NCBI GenBank assembly: GCA_900767015.1
Contig: CAAFXQ010000020.1
Location: 1-13,688 of the forward strand
Length of the DNA stretch: 13,688 nucleotides
Source of the DNA: Clostridia bacterium
Lineage (GTDB): Bacteria > Bacillota > Clostridia > Oscillospirales > Acutalibacteraceae
Direction of reading: 5' to 3'
Part shown: one piece after another, positions 1 through 6,377 of the stretch
Position numbering within the stretch: position 1 is the first letter of the stretch
How the letters are laid out: every line of letters starts with the position of its first letter
Translations under genes and position numbers: made by a program
Notes under the pieces: generated by a model
The model's database searches: none
The model's input: only the letters and a program-made list of their open reading frames with translations
What the model was told of the DNA's origin: nothing

Positions 1-5
1 ATCTG

Positions 6-34
6 TTGACATCATTGTATTAGTATGGTAGTAT
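6..34 (+). promoter_or_regulatory. Promoter of the amino acid ABC transporter operon
   Basis: A perfect -35 box TTGACA (6-11) is followed after 17 bp by TAGTAT (29-34, 4 of 6 matches to TATAAT). Transcription would start near 41 and leave a leader of about 45 nt. That is too short for a T-box or a typical riboswitch. Confidence 0.65.
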
Positions 35-42
35 GTTACTAC
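28..42. promoter_or_regulatory. Dyad over the -10 box, candidate operator
   Basis: GTAGTA-TGT-TACTAC is a perfect 6-bp inverted repeat with a 3-bp spacer. It covers the -10 element and reaches the probable start site of the transporter promoter. The position is right for a repressor that blocks RNA polymerase. The regulator is unknown. Confidence 0.45.
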
Positions 43-87
43 ACTAAAGCGTCGGAGAGACGTAAAAAAGAAAAAGGAGTTTTCACT

Positions 88-948
88 ATGAACAAAAAAA
101 TACTTGCTCTTGTGCTTGCACTCGTTATGATGCTGTCACTTGCCGCCTGCGGCGGAAACGGCGGCGACACAACCACCGCAGCAGGAGACACAACCGCTGC
201 CGGCGATACAACGGCGACTGACGATGCTTCCGACCTTGCTTACATTATGGGCAAAGGCGAGATGGTAATCGGCTACACGGAATTCGCACCGATGAACTAT
301 AAAGAAAACGGTGAGTTCGTCGGCTTCGAAACCGAATTTGCTCAGGCAGTCTGCAAGGAACTCGGCATAAATGCAAAGTTCCAGCTGATCACCTGGGAAG
401 CCAAGGAAACCGAACTGAAGTCCAAGAATATCGACTGCATCTGGAACGGCATGACCATCACACCCGAAAGAGAAGAGAACATGTCGATCTCCACGCCGTA
501 CATGGCTAATAAGCAGGTTCTTATCGTCAAGAAAAGCAACGCCGACAAATACCTCAAGGCCGAGGATATGAAGGGTGCCAACATTGTTGCCGAAGCAGAA
601 TCCGCCGGTGAAGAGGTTGCCAAGACAGATAAGTTCTTCGCAGACGCAAAATACACCGCTGTTATGGATCAGAAAACGGCGCTCAAAGAAGTTGCCGCCG
701 GCACAGCAGATGCCTGTGTTGTTGACTATGTTCTTTCCATCGGCATGATCGGCGAAGGCACCGATTACGAGAATCTCGTTGTTGTTGATTCTCTTGCGTT
801 TGCCGACGAGCAGTACGGTATCGCCTTCCGTAAGGGCAGTGATGTTACCGCCAAGGTTAACGAAGCCATCACGAAGCTTGTCGAAAGCGGAGAGCTCAAC
901 AAGATCGCTGAAAAGTATAAGCTTGCTGAGCAGATCATCGCTAAATAA
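88..948 (+). CDS. Amino acid ABC transporter substrate-binding lipoprotein
   Basis: Extracellular receptor that captures an amino acid and hands it to the permease encoded next door. The start at 88 is chosen over the upstream ATG at 25 because AAAGGAGT (73-80) precedes it and the protein then opens with a clean signal peptide. A lipobox ending LAAC gives acylated Cys21. A Gly/Asp/Thr/Ala-rich linker with repeated GDTT units (about 27-46) tethers the domain. The SBP_bac_3 domain covers about 50-283, with family hallmarks YTEFAPMNY (63-71), GMTITPEREE (121-130; Arg128 probably binds the ligand carboxylate), STPY (135-138) and VVD (211-213; Asp213 probably binds the amino group). At 286 residues the length is normal. 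The family includes glutamine, cystine, arginine and histidine receptors; the exact ligand cannot be read from sequence. Confidence 0.93.
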   Translation: MNKKILALVLALVMMLSLAACGGNGGDTTTAAGDTTAAGDTTATDDASDLAYIMGKGEMVIGYTEFAPMNYKENGEFVGFETEFAQAVCKELGINAKFQLITWEAKETELKSKNIDCIWNGMTITPEREENMSISTPYMANKQVLIVKKSNADKYLKAEDMKGANIVAEAESAGEEVAKTDKFFADAKYTAVMDQKTALKEVAAGTADACVVDYVLSIGMIGEGTDYENLVVVDSLAFADEQYGIAFRKGSDVTAKVNEAITKLVESGELNKIAEKYKLAEQIIAK

Positions 949-971
949 GCAATTGATTTCATAAATGACCG

Positions 972-1004
972 ATGCCGTCCAAAAGACGGCATTTTGGTTG
1001 TTTT
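972..1004 (+). terminator. Intra-operon terminator or attenuator
   Basis: ATGCCGTC (972-979) and GACGGCAT (985-992) form a perfect 8-bp stem with a 5-nt loop, followed by a T-rich stretch. It lies between the receptor gene and the permease gene. Partial termination here would give an excess of receptor over membrane components, as is common in ABC importer operons. Confidence 0.75.
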
Positions 1005-1068
1005 AACTGTTTGATAAAAAGCAGGAAAGGACGGTCTGACTGCTCTGCGGTCAGCCAAGGTCAGGAAA

Positions 1069-1722
1069 ATGGATTTCAGTACGATCAATTCCGAATTGTT
1101 TATCGGCTTTTTTGAAAATGTCAAGCTGTTCGGAATCACACTTCTTTTTGCGCTTCCGTTGGGACTGATTATTTCGTTCGGTTCGATGTCGAAGTTTTCG
1201 CCCGTCAAGCTGATTACCCGGGCTTTTGTCTGGATTATCCGGGGAACGCCCCTGATGCTTCAGCTTTTCGTTGTGTTCTATGTTCCGGGACTGCTGTTTG
1301 ACAAGCAAATTCCGGGAAGCAATCCGAGAATGACAGCGGCGGCGATTGCGTTCATTATCAACTACGCCTGTTATTTTTCCGAAATTTACCGGGGCGGTAT
1401 TGAATCGATTCCGAAAGGCCAGTACGAAGCCGGACAGGTTTTGGGCATGACCAAGACGCAGGTCTTTTTCAAGGTCATTTTGCTTCAGGTCATCAAGCGC
1501 ATCGTCCCGCCGATGAGCAACGAGTTTATGACGCTTATCAAGGACACGTCGCTTGCAAGAGTTATCGCCGTTGTCGATATCATTATGGTGGCGGACTCAT
1601 TCTCGGCAAGAGGACTCATCTGGCCGCTGTTTTACACGGCGCTGTTCTTCCTTGTTTTCTGCGGACTGATGACGCTGATTTTCGGAAGAATCGAAAAGCG
1701 GCTTGACTATTTCAAGGCGTAA
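1069..1722 (+). CDS. Amino acid ABC transporter permease, HisM/GlnP type
   Basis: Inner-membrane channel subunit of the importer. It has 217 residues, typical for the family, with about five hydrophobic helices. RGTPLMLQL (58-66) is the usual motif after the first helices. The cytoplasmic coupling loop (EAA motif, about 120-140, starting EAGQVLGMTK) docks on the ATPase. Only one permease is present, so the channel is probably a homodimer. The start at 1069 has only a weak AGGAA ribosome binding site, and the gene lies 120 bp after the receptor gene behind a terminator-like hairpin. It is separated from the ATPase gene by 12 bp, so these two are certainly cotranscribed. Confidence 0.92.
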   Translation: MDFSTINSELFIGFFENVKLFGITLLFALPLGLIISFGSMSKFSPVKLITRAFVWIIRGTPLMLQLFVVFYVPGLLFDKQIPGSNPRMTAAAIAFIINYACYFSEIYRGGIESIPKGQYEAGQVLGMTKTQVFFKVILLQVIKRIVPPMSNEFMTLIKDTSLARVIAVVDIIMVADSFSARGLIWPLFYTALFFLVFCGLMTLIFGRIEKRLDYFKA

Positions 1723-1734
1723 GGAGGGTTTCAC

Positions 1735-2517
1735 ATGGCGATACTTGAAGTGACAAACTTAACAAAAAGCTTCGGAAAAACCAAGGTTTTAAAGGGAATC
1801 TCCTTTCAACTTGAAAAAGGGAACGTCCTTTCGATCATCGGCTCGTCGGGAAGCGGAAAAACAACGCTTCTTCGCTGTATCAACTTTTTGGAAACGGCGG
1901 ACGGCGGGAAAATCGTTGTTGACGGCGACACGATTTTCGACAGCGAGAGCGATATCAGGCTTTCGAAAAAACAGCAGTTGGAAAAGCAGTTGAAAATCGG
2001 TCTTGTCTTTCAGGACTTCAATCTTTTTCCGCAGTACAACGTGCTTGACAATGTGACGCTTGCGCTGAAAATCAGAGCCAAAGACCGTCCCGACTTCAAA
2101 AAGAATAAAAAGCAGATCTACGCTGAAATCGACAAAAAAGCGTTGGCGCTCTTAGACAAAATGGGGCTTTCCGATAAAGTGAAAAACTACCCGTGTGAGC
2201 TTTCGGGCGGTCAGAAACAGCGTGTTTCGATTGCAAGAGCCATGGCGCTTGATCCGAAGATTCTTTTCTTTGACGAGCCGACGTCGGCGCTTGACCCGGA
2301 GCTGACCGGTGAGATTCTCAAGGTCATCAGAGAGCTTGCCGAAGAGCACATGACCATGGTGATCGTTACGCACGAGATGACCTTTGCCAAAGAAGTTTCG
2401 GACTATATTGTTTTTATGGACGACGGCATTATTGCCGAAGAGGGCAAAGCCGACGAGGTCATCGGCAACCCGAAAACCGAACGGCTCAAGGCGTTCCTGA
2501 GCAAAATTTCAGATTGA
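1735..2517 (+). CDS. Amino acid ABC transporter ATP-binding protein, GlnQ/HisP type
   Basis: Cytoplasmic ATPase that powers uptake. All nucleotide-binding elements are intact in the 260 residues: Walker A GSSGSGKT (36-43), Q-loop Gln93 in VFQDFNLFP, signature LSGGQ (156-160), Walker B ILFFDE (176-181), D-loop SALD (184-187) and switch His213. A strong AAGGAGGG ribosome binding site (1721-1728) decides the start. The region 113-140 is lysine-rich and slightly longer than in E. coli GlnQ; such inserts occur in clostridial members. With the receptor and permease upstream this completes a polar amino acid importer. Confidence 0.95.
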   Translation: MAILEVTNLTKSFGKTKVLKGISFQLEKGNVLSIIGSSGSGKTTLLRCINFLETADGGKIVVDGDTIFDSESDIRLSKKQQLEKQLKIGLVFQDFNLFPQYNVLDNVTLALKIRAKDRPDFKKNKKQIYAEIDKKALALLDKMGLSDKVKNYPCELSGGQKQRVSIARAMALDPKILFFDEPTSALDPELTGEILKVIRELAEEHMTMVIVTHEMTFAKEVSDYIVFMDDGIIAEEGKADEVIGNPKTERLKAFLSKISD

Positions 2518-2527
2518 TAACAAGGGG

Positions 2528-2556
2528 GGGCTGTTCTGATCGGAACGGCTCTTTTC
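2528..2556 (+). terminator. Terminator of the ABC transporter operon
   Basis: GGGCTGTTC (2528-2536) pairs with GAACGGCTC (2543-2551) through nine pairs including G-U wobbles, followed by TTTTCTT. It starts 10 bp after the ATPase stop codon. Confidence 0.75.
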
Positions 2557-2561
2557 TTCAG

Positions 2562-2590
2562 TTGACGGAATAGGAAAACCGTGCTATAAT
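2562..2590 (+). promoter_or_regulatory. Strong sigma-A promoter with extended -10
   Basis: TTGACG (2562-2567), a 17-bp spacer, and perfect TATAAT (2585-2590) preceded by TGC, the extended -10 element. The expected start site is about 2597, only a few bases before the ATG at 2601. Confidence 0.88.
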
Positions 2591-2600
2591 TCAGACGGTG

Positions 2601-3188
2601 ATGAAAATGGAAAAAGATAACGGCACCGTCCGTTCTGTCGCAAAAGCGGTAAAAATGATCGCCACATTGCTTGCTGTCGGCTCGGTTTTCGCTGTTTTGG
2701 GCGGACTTGGCCTCTATGCGGTGATGACCCTGATTTTTGACAAAACGTCAATTGCCGTCACCGACCTGCCGAGCGCATTTGCCGCCGATATAGCACAGGG
2801 TACCAGGGAACTTCCCGTTGCCCGGGTTTTTGCCTCGTATATTCCGAGCTTTGCGGGCGTCGTTTTGAGTATCTTTTTCTTTTTTCAGCTTCGAAAAACC
2901 GCAGATAGAATGGAAAAGCACGCAACCTTTTTTTACAAAGGAAGTCACAAAGAGCTTTTCAAGCTTGCCGCAATTGCGTTTCTGACGAACCTGATGCAGT
3001 ACATCATTTATTTCGGTCTGAAGAGCTCGCTTTCGGCCGATACGCTTCCGAAAAATTTCGGCAATGCTTTTCTTTTCATTTCGCTTGCTCTTTTCATCGC
3101 CGCCTTTCTCTTTCAAAAGCGTGAAAAAGCCGATTCATCGGCAGGAAATATCAGGTACAACGGCGAAAATCCGCCGGAAAAGGAGTAA
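2601..3188 (+). CDS. Hypothetical four-helix membrane protein
   Basis: I do not recognise this 195-residue protein. It has four hydrophobic segments at about 18-46, 79-96, 119-140 and 153-171, a 30-residue loop between the first two (probably outside), a charged cytoplasmic loop (97-118) and a polar tail. The layout resembles the DUF2975 family, but I see no motif that proves it. No ribosome binding site precedes the start. GTG (2598), ATG (2601) and ATG (2607) are all in frame and lie at or just after the predicted transcription start, so translation may be leaderless. The next in-frame ATG (2655) also lacks a good ribosome binding site and would cut into the first helix. It is cotranscribed with the flavodoxin gene 4 bp downstream. 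Confidence 0.8.
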   Translation: MKMEKDNGTVRSVAKAVKMIATLLAVGSVFAVLGGLGLYAVMTLIFDKTSIAVTDLPSAFAADIAQGTRELPVARVFASYIPSFAGVVLSIFFFFQLRKTADRMEKHATFFYKGSHKELFKLAAIAFLTNLMQYIIYFGLKSSLSADTLPKNFGNAFLFISLALFIAAFLFQKREKADSSAGNIRYNGENPPEKE

Positions 3189-3192
3189 AAAA

Positions 3193-3684
3193 ATGACCGC
3201 TATCGTATACACAACCAACACAGGCTCAACAAAACGCTACGCTGAAATGCTCGGCGAAAAAACAGGCTTCCCCGTTTTTGATTCAAGCAAGGCCGACGCT
3301 GTCGAAAAGGGCAGTGAAATTATTTACCTCGGCTGGGTTATGGCCGGCGCCGTTCAGGGTCTCGAGCAAGCAAGAGAAGCGTTCGGATCCCTCAAAGCCG
3401 TTTGCGCCGTGGGCACACTTCCGGGTGAAAAAGCCGAAGCCGACATCAAGGAGAAAAACAAAATCACCGAGCCGTTTTTCTTTTTGCCGGGTGCGTTCGA
3501 CCTTTCCAAACTCAAGGGCATGTACAAAATGATGATGGGCATGATGGTCAGAATGATGAAATCGAAGCTGAAAGAAAGCAACGACCCCGACAGCAAGATG
3601 ATTCTTGAAACGTTCGAAAAGGGAATGGATTTCGTCAGCGAAGACAATCTTGCGCCCATTCTCGAATGGCTGAATAATCAGTGA
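3193..3684 (+). CDS. Flavodoxin domain-containing protein
   Basis: Small FMN-binding electron carrier or oxidoreductase of 163 residues. The N-terminal phosphate-binding loop TNTGSTKRYA (8-17) follows the first beta strand AIVYT and matches the flavodoxin T-x-T-G-x-T pattern. IIYLGW (43-48) and VCAVGT (70-75) are the next strands. A Met-rich stretch (eight Met in residues 110-122) occurs in the variant related to menaquinone-dependent protoporphyrinogen oxidase HemG (Flavodoxin_5), but nothing around it concerns heme. AAAAGGAG (3178-3185) gives the start at 3193. An in-frame extension to 3064 would overlap the upstream gene and has no ribosome binding site. Redox partner unknown. Confidence 0.85.
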   Translation: MTAIVYTTNTGSTKRYAEMLGEKTGFPVFDSSKADAVEKGSEIIYLGWVMAGAVQGLEQAREAFGSLKAVCAVGTLPGEKAEADIKEKNKITEPFFFLPGAFDLSKLKGMYKMMMGMMVRMMKSKLKESNDPDSKMILETFEKGMDFVSEDNLAPILEWLNNQ

Positions 3685-3690
3685 ACACAA

Positions 3691-3726
3691 AAACGAAGCA
3701 CACCGGAAACGGCTGCTTCGTTTTTT
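3691..3726 (+). terminator. Terminator after the flavodoxin gene
   Basis: CGAAGCA (3694-3700) pairs with TGCTTCG (3714-3720). Inside it CCG-GAAA-CGG adds a GNRA-capped stem, and six T follow. It begins 6 bp after the stop codon. Confidence 0.9.
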
Positions 3727-3786
3727 GATTCAAACAGTTATCTCCCTTTGTTACGAGATATTTCTGCGTTTGTCAAGTTTATTCCA

Positions 3787-3814
3787 TTGACATAAAATTG
3801 CTTTTTGATATAGT
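3787..3814 (+). promoter_or_regulatory. Promoter of the holin-like toxin mRNA
   Basis: Perfect TTGACA (3787-3792), 16-bp spacer, TATAGT (3809-3814). The start site would be about 3821, giving a leader of about 100 nt before the toxin start. Long structured leaders are usual for type I toxin mRNAs. Confidence 0.7.
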
Positions 3815-3841
3815 TTTCATGGCAAAGTGCCTATTATATCA

Positions 3842-3876
3842 ACATCTAATGTCTGACATCTAACATCTGATATCTA
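3842..3876 (+). repeat. Heptanucleotide array, unit ACATCTA
   Basis: Five adjacent 7-bp units: ACATCTA, ATGTCTG, ACATCTA, ACATCTG, ATATCTA. They lie in the predicted toxin leader about 20 nt after the start site. The same unit, in the same orientation relative to transcription, recurs at 9754-9788 on the other strand. Confidence 0.8.
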
Positions 3877-3884
3877 AACGGGTA

Positions 3885-3915
3885 GGCGGTTACAACTCTC
3901 GCCCTCGCAAGGGGG
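3885..3915 (+). promoter_or_regulatory. Leader elements controlling toxin translation
   Basis: GGCGGTTA (3885-3892) is perfectly complementary to TAACCGCC (4020-4027), which overlaps the toxin stop codon and the 5' arm of its terminator. This permits a 5'-3' long-range fold of the mRNA. CCCT (3902-3905) and AGGG (3910-3913) form a small hairpin over the AAGGGGGTG ribosome binding site. Both arrangements are known ways in which type I toxin mRNAs are kept silent. The pairing is seen; the function is inferred. Confidence 0.5.
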
Positions 3916-3923
3916 TGGTTCAG

Positions 3924-4022
3924 ATGCAATATGTCACATACGAAAATCTATTGACATTTTCGATTGTCATAATAAGCATTATAGAATTAACGGTGTTAAT
4001 TCTTGAACATAAAAAGAAATAA
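3924..4022 (+). CDS. Putative holin-like type I toxin (32 residues)
   Basis: A tiny gene below usual ORF cut-offs. It starts at ATG 3924 behind AAGGGGGTG (3909-3917). The product opens MQYVTYENLL, has one hydrophobic helix (about 9-27, with Glu21 inside it) and ends EHKKK. The Y-E-x-L start, single helix and lysine tail fit the 'putative holin-like toxin' family (Hol_Tox, PF16935), related in design to TxpA of Bacillus. Such peptides insert in the membrane and depolarise it when overproduced. An in-frame GTG at 3915 would overlap the ribosome binding site, so ATG is preferred. A terminator overlaps the stop codon, and an antisense promoter faces it at 4114-4142, completing a type I toxin-antitoxin arrangement. 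The family call is by motif recall, not by search. Confidence 0.8.
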   Translation: MQYVTYENLLTFSIVIISIIELTVLILEHKKK

Positions 4023-4107
4023 CCGCCACGGTTCCAAGGTTGCGGTTATTTTCTTTTAACTATTCAACTGGAGGGCACGTAACCGCTTATCGCAGTGTTC
4101 CCCTGTG
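4010..4107 (-). ncRNA. Predicted antisense RNA antitoxin of the holin-like toxin
   Basis: A perfect promoter at 4114-4142 should start an RNA near 4107. It would run leftwards and stop after the shared terminator hairpin near 4010, about 95-100 nt in all. It overlaps the toxin stop codon and 3' untranslated region by complementarity. No open reading frame of note lies within it. Family knowledge: such RNAs pair with the toxin mRNA 3' end and trigger RNase III cleavage. Ends are estimates from promoter and hairpin positions. Confidence 0.65.
4012..4057. terminator. Bidirectional terminator between toxin gene and antisense RNA
   Basis: AAATAACCGC (4017-4026) pairs with GCGGTTATTT (4042-4051). 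On the plus strand it is followed by a T-rich tail (TTTCTTTT), and on the minus strand by CTTTTT (4011-4016). It can therefore end both the toxin mRNA and the opposing RNA, as in txpA/RatA-type loci. Confidence 0.75.
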
Positions 4108-4113
4108 TTTATT

Positions 4114-4142
4114 ATTATATGCTGTTTTTCTGCGTTTGTCAA
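4114..4142 (-). promoter_or_regulatory. Perfect consensus promoter of the antisense RNA
   Basis: Read on the minus strand: TTGACA (4142-4137), 17-bp spacer, TATAAT (4119-4114). Both hexamers match the consensus exactly, stronger than the toxin promoter, as expected for an antitoxin RNA. It lies just downstream of the aminopeptidase stop codon. Confidence 0.85.
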
Positions 4143-4163
4143 CCGTCTGACGGCGCAGATTTT

Positions 4164-5570
4164 TTATACCGACTTATAAAACGCTTCGCACGCTCTGTAA
4201 GTGCTGTACACGTCGGACTTTGCCACGATTTCATACGGCGAATGCATCGACAGAACGGGAACGCCGAGGTCAACTACGTTCACGTCAAGGTTCGCAATAT
4301 ACATCGCAACGGTTCCGCCGCCGCCCTCGTCAACCTTGCCCATTTCGCCGGTCTGCCAGCAGACAGAAGCGTCATTCAGAATCTTTCTGACCTTGCCGAC
4401 AAATTCTGCGCTTGCGTCCGAGGTGCCGGACTTTCCTCTTGAGCCGGTATACTTGGTGACGACGACGCCGTGGTTAAGGAAAGCGGCGTTATTTTTGTCG
4501 TGTACCGAAGCAAAGGTCGGGTCAAAGCCTGCGTTGACGTCGGCGGAAAGACATTCGCTCATCGAAAGAACGTGTCTGCCCTCCCTATTGTCAAGTGCCG
4601 CAAGGTCGGCGATGAAATACTTCAGATACGAAGAGTTAAGGCCGGTGTTGCCGTCCGAACCGATTTCCTCCTTGTCGGCAAGAACCGCCACCGCTGTGTG
4701 CTCGGGTGCGTCCGTGAGGCTGAAAAGCGCTTCAAAAGCCGGATAGGCACAGACTCTGTCGTCGTGACCGTAGCCGCCGATCAGGCTTTCGTCAAAGCCG
4801 ATGCTGTCAACGGTGAACGCCGGAACAAGCTCTAATTCGGCGGAAATGAAATCCTCTTCGATAATGCCGTATTTTTCGTTGAGAAGCTTCAAGATGTTCA
4901 GCTTGACAAGCTCACTGCCGCTGTCGGACTTGAACGGACGGCTGCCGATGAGGATATTCAGCTCCTCGCCCTTCAGCCCCTCGGAAAGGGTGCGCTTGCT
5001 TTGCTCTTTAGCAAGATGCGGAAGAAGATCCGTCACAACGAATTTCGGCTCACCCGGTTTTTCACCAAGGCTCACGGTGACCGCAGTTCCGTCGCTTCTG
5101 ACGAGCACGCCGTGAAGCGAAAGAGGGATAGCACCCCACTGATACTTGCGAAGACCGCCGTAATAGTGCGTCTTGAAGTAAGCAAGCTCGTTGTCCTCAT
5201 AAAGCGGGGTCGGCTTTAAGTCAAGACGGGGCGAATCGATATGGGAAGCGACGATTTTCGCTCCCTCGGTGACGCCCTTTTTACCCATCACGGCAAGAAT
5301 GACCGCCTTGCCCCGGTTATCGTAATAGACCTTATCGCCCGGCTTGTAGGGTTTCGTTCTGTCGAAAGCGGTAAAGCCGTTTTTCTTTGCCTTTTCAATA
5401 ATGTAGGCGTTGCACTCCCGCTCGGTTTTTGCCGTCCCGAGAAAATCCATGTAGCCGGCGCAGAATTCGTCAGCCTTTGCGGTCTCTTCGCCGAAGCGTT
5501 CATCAAAATGGTCTTTCTTCAGGCAAAGCTTTTCTTTCAAAAGCTCTGCTTCTGTTTTTTCTTTGCTCAT
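4164..5570 (-). CDS. apeB: M18 family aspartyl aminopeptidase
   Basis: Zinc aminopeptidase that removes N-terminal acidic or other residues from peptides in the cytoplasm. It has 468 residues, the usual size, with the M18 landmarks: ASHIDSPRLDLKP (108-120, metal ligand His110 and Asp112), GGYGHDDR (265-272, bridging Asp271), DKEEIGSDGN (299-308, catalytic Glu301 and ligand Glu302), SADVN (342-346) and SMHSPYE (441-447, ligand His443). The start at 5570 is fixed by AAGGAGGAC just upstream; an in-frame ATG seven codons earlier overlaps this site. It follows the transglycosylase gene by 31 bp and is probably in its operon. No T-tailed terminator follows. The short dyad CCGTCAGACGG there lacks a T tract, and the antisense promoter of the toxin locus comes next. 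Confidence 0.95.
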   Translation of the reverse strand: MSKEKTEAELLKEKLCLKKDHFDERFGEETAKADEFCAGYMDFLGTAKTERECNAYIIEKAKKNGFTAFDRTKPYKPGDKVYYDNRGKAVILAVMGKKGVTEGAKIVASHIDSPRLDLKPTPLYEDNELAYFKTHYYGGLRKYQWGAIPLSLHGVLVRSDGTAVTVSLGEKPGEPKFVVTDLLPHLAKEQSKRTLSEGLKGEELNILIGSRPFKSDSGSELVKLNILKLLNEKYGIIEEDFISAELELVPAFTVDSIGFDESLIGGYGHDDRVCAYPAFEALFSLTDAPEHTAVAVLADKEEIGSDGNTGLNSSYLKYFIADLAALDNREGRHVLSMSECLSADVNAGFDPTFASVHDKNNAAFLNHGVVVTKYTGSRGKSGTSDASAEFVGKVRKILNDASVCWQTGEMGKVDEGGGGTVAMYIANLDVNVVDLGVPVLSMHSPYEIVAKSDVYSTYRACEAFYKSV

Positions 5571-5601
5571 AATAAGTCCTCCTTGAGTCATTTTCTGTTA
5601 T

Positions 5602-6174
5602 TTAATCAAAATCATACAAATCTTTATATATTTGTTTGGTTTTCATTACCTTTTCTACATACTGTGCCGTGGACGGAAACGGGATTTTTTTCAGCGTTTT
5701 TCCGTCGTCGGAGTATTCTTTGTTTTTCAGCCATTTGGCGGCATTTCCGAGTCCCGCATGGTAAGCGGCGACGGCTACCGCCTCATCACCGAAATCGTCT
5801 AACAGATAGCGGTAAAGATAGCAGCCGAAGCGGATTGACGTTTCGGGGTCAAACATCATCTCGTCGGAAAGGTCGGGCTCGTGAAGCCGCATTTTCAGCC
5901 AGTCAAAGGTGTCCGGCATCAGCTGCATCAATCCCTTGGCGTTGACCGAAGAAACGGCGTTTTTGTCGAAATCGCTTTCGCACTTTATCACCGCATAAAT
6001 AAAAGATTTTTCAAGATTGTATTCTTCGCAATACATTTCGACAAATTCGGAATATTCGGTCGGATATAATGTTTTTGTTATTGAGGTTCGTCCGAAATGA
6101 AAAATCACGGCGACGACCGCAGCAACAACGACAAGAAGTGTACAAACAACAACAGCTTTTTTCTTTTTCTTCAT
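5602..6174 (-). CDS. Membrane-anchored lytic murein transglycosylase (SLT domain)
   Basis: Cleaves peptidoglycan glycan strands at the cell surface with formation of 1,6-anhydro ends. The 190 residues open with MKKKKK and one hydrophobic anchor (7-28), then a single SLT domain: CESDFD (65-70) with catalytic Glu66, GLMQLMP (81-87), AYHAG (137-141) and a late Tyr-Val pair (172-173). This is the compact Slt70-like catalytic core without extra binding domains. A TGA two codons upstream rules out a longer form. AAAAGGAG lies about 21 nt before the ATG, unusually far, so translation may be inefficient or coupled. The gene is separated from coaE by an inserted repeat element; without it the gap would be about 32 bp. 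Confidence 0.9.
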   Translation of the reverse strand: MKKKKKAVVVCTLLVVVAAVVAVIFHFGRTSITKTLYPTEYSEFVEMYCEEYNLEKSFIYAVIKCESDFDKNAVSSVNAKGLMQLMPDTFDWLKMRLHEPDLSDEMMFDPETSIRFGCYLYRYLLDDFGDEAVAVAAYHAGLGNAAKWLKNKEYSDDGKTLKKIPFPSTAQYVEKVMKTKQIYKDLYDFD

Positions 6175-6207
6175 AGCAAATCAGTCCGAAGACTTCTCCT
6201 TTTCGGT

Positions 6208-6377
6208 TATTGGCAATCTCTAAAAACTCAAGGCGTTCGGCATAGTGCCCAAATGATGTCGGATTTTAGGCAAAAAACCGCAGGAATACTCTGTGTATTT
6301 CAAGGTTTTTTAACGACAAAGACGGCATTAGTTGGGCATTATGACGAATGTCGGGACGTTTTTAGAGCTTGCCTATT
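6208..6377. mobile_element. MITE-like palindromic element with 4-bp target duplication
   Basis: A 162-bp non-coding element (6212-6373) between direct TATT repeats (6208-6211 and 6374-6377). The ends are 16-bp inverted repeats with 15 matches: GGCAATCTCTAAAAAC (6212-6227) and GTTTTTAGAGCTTGCC (6358-6373). Complementarity runs on inwards, including CATAnTGCCCAA, AAAAAACC with GGTTTTTT, and GAATAC-TCTGT-GTATT at the centre, so the whole element can fold as one long imperfect hairpin. It encodes no transposase. Removing it with one TATT copy recreates an in-frame TAA at the same coaE codon and a 32-bp gap to the next gene, which supports a genuine insertion. I cannot name the parent transposon. 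Confidence 0.75.

Noticed and set aside
41..87. T-box or amino acid riboswitch before the transporter operon
   Set aside because: The predicted leader is only about 45 nt and shows no T-box sequence or terminator/antiterminator pair.
3113..3122. Eight-Met stretch in the flavodoxin-like protein (encoded near 3520-3560) as an oddity
   Set aside because: Met-rich helices at this place are, as I recall, usual in Flavodoxin_5-type proteins, so it is not evidence of a metal-binding insert.
3842..3876. CRISPR-like direct repeats in the heptamer arrays
   Set aside because: The units are 7 bp with no spacers, and no cas genes are present.
4145..4155. CCGTCAGACGG dyad as the apeB terminator
   Set aside because: The stem is short, its loop is at most 3 nt, and no T tract follows on the minus strand.
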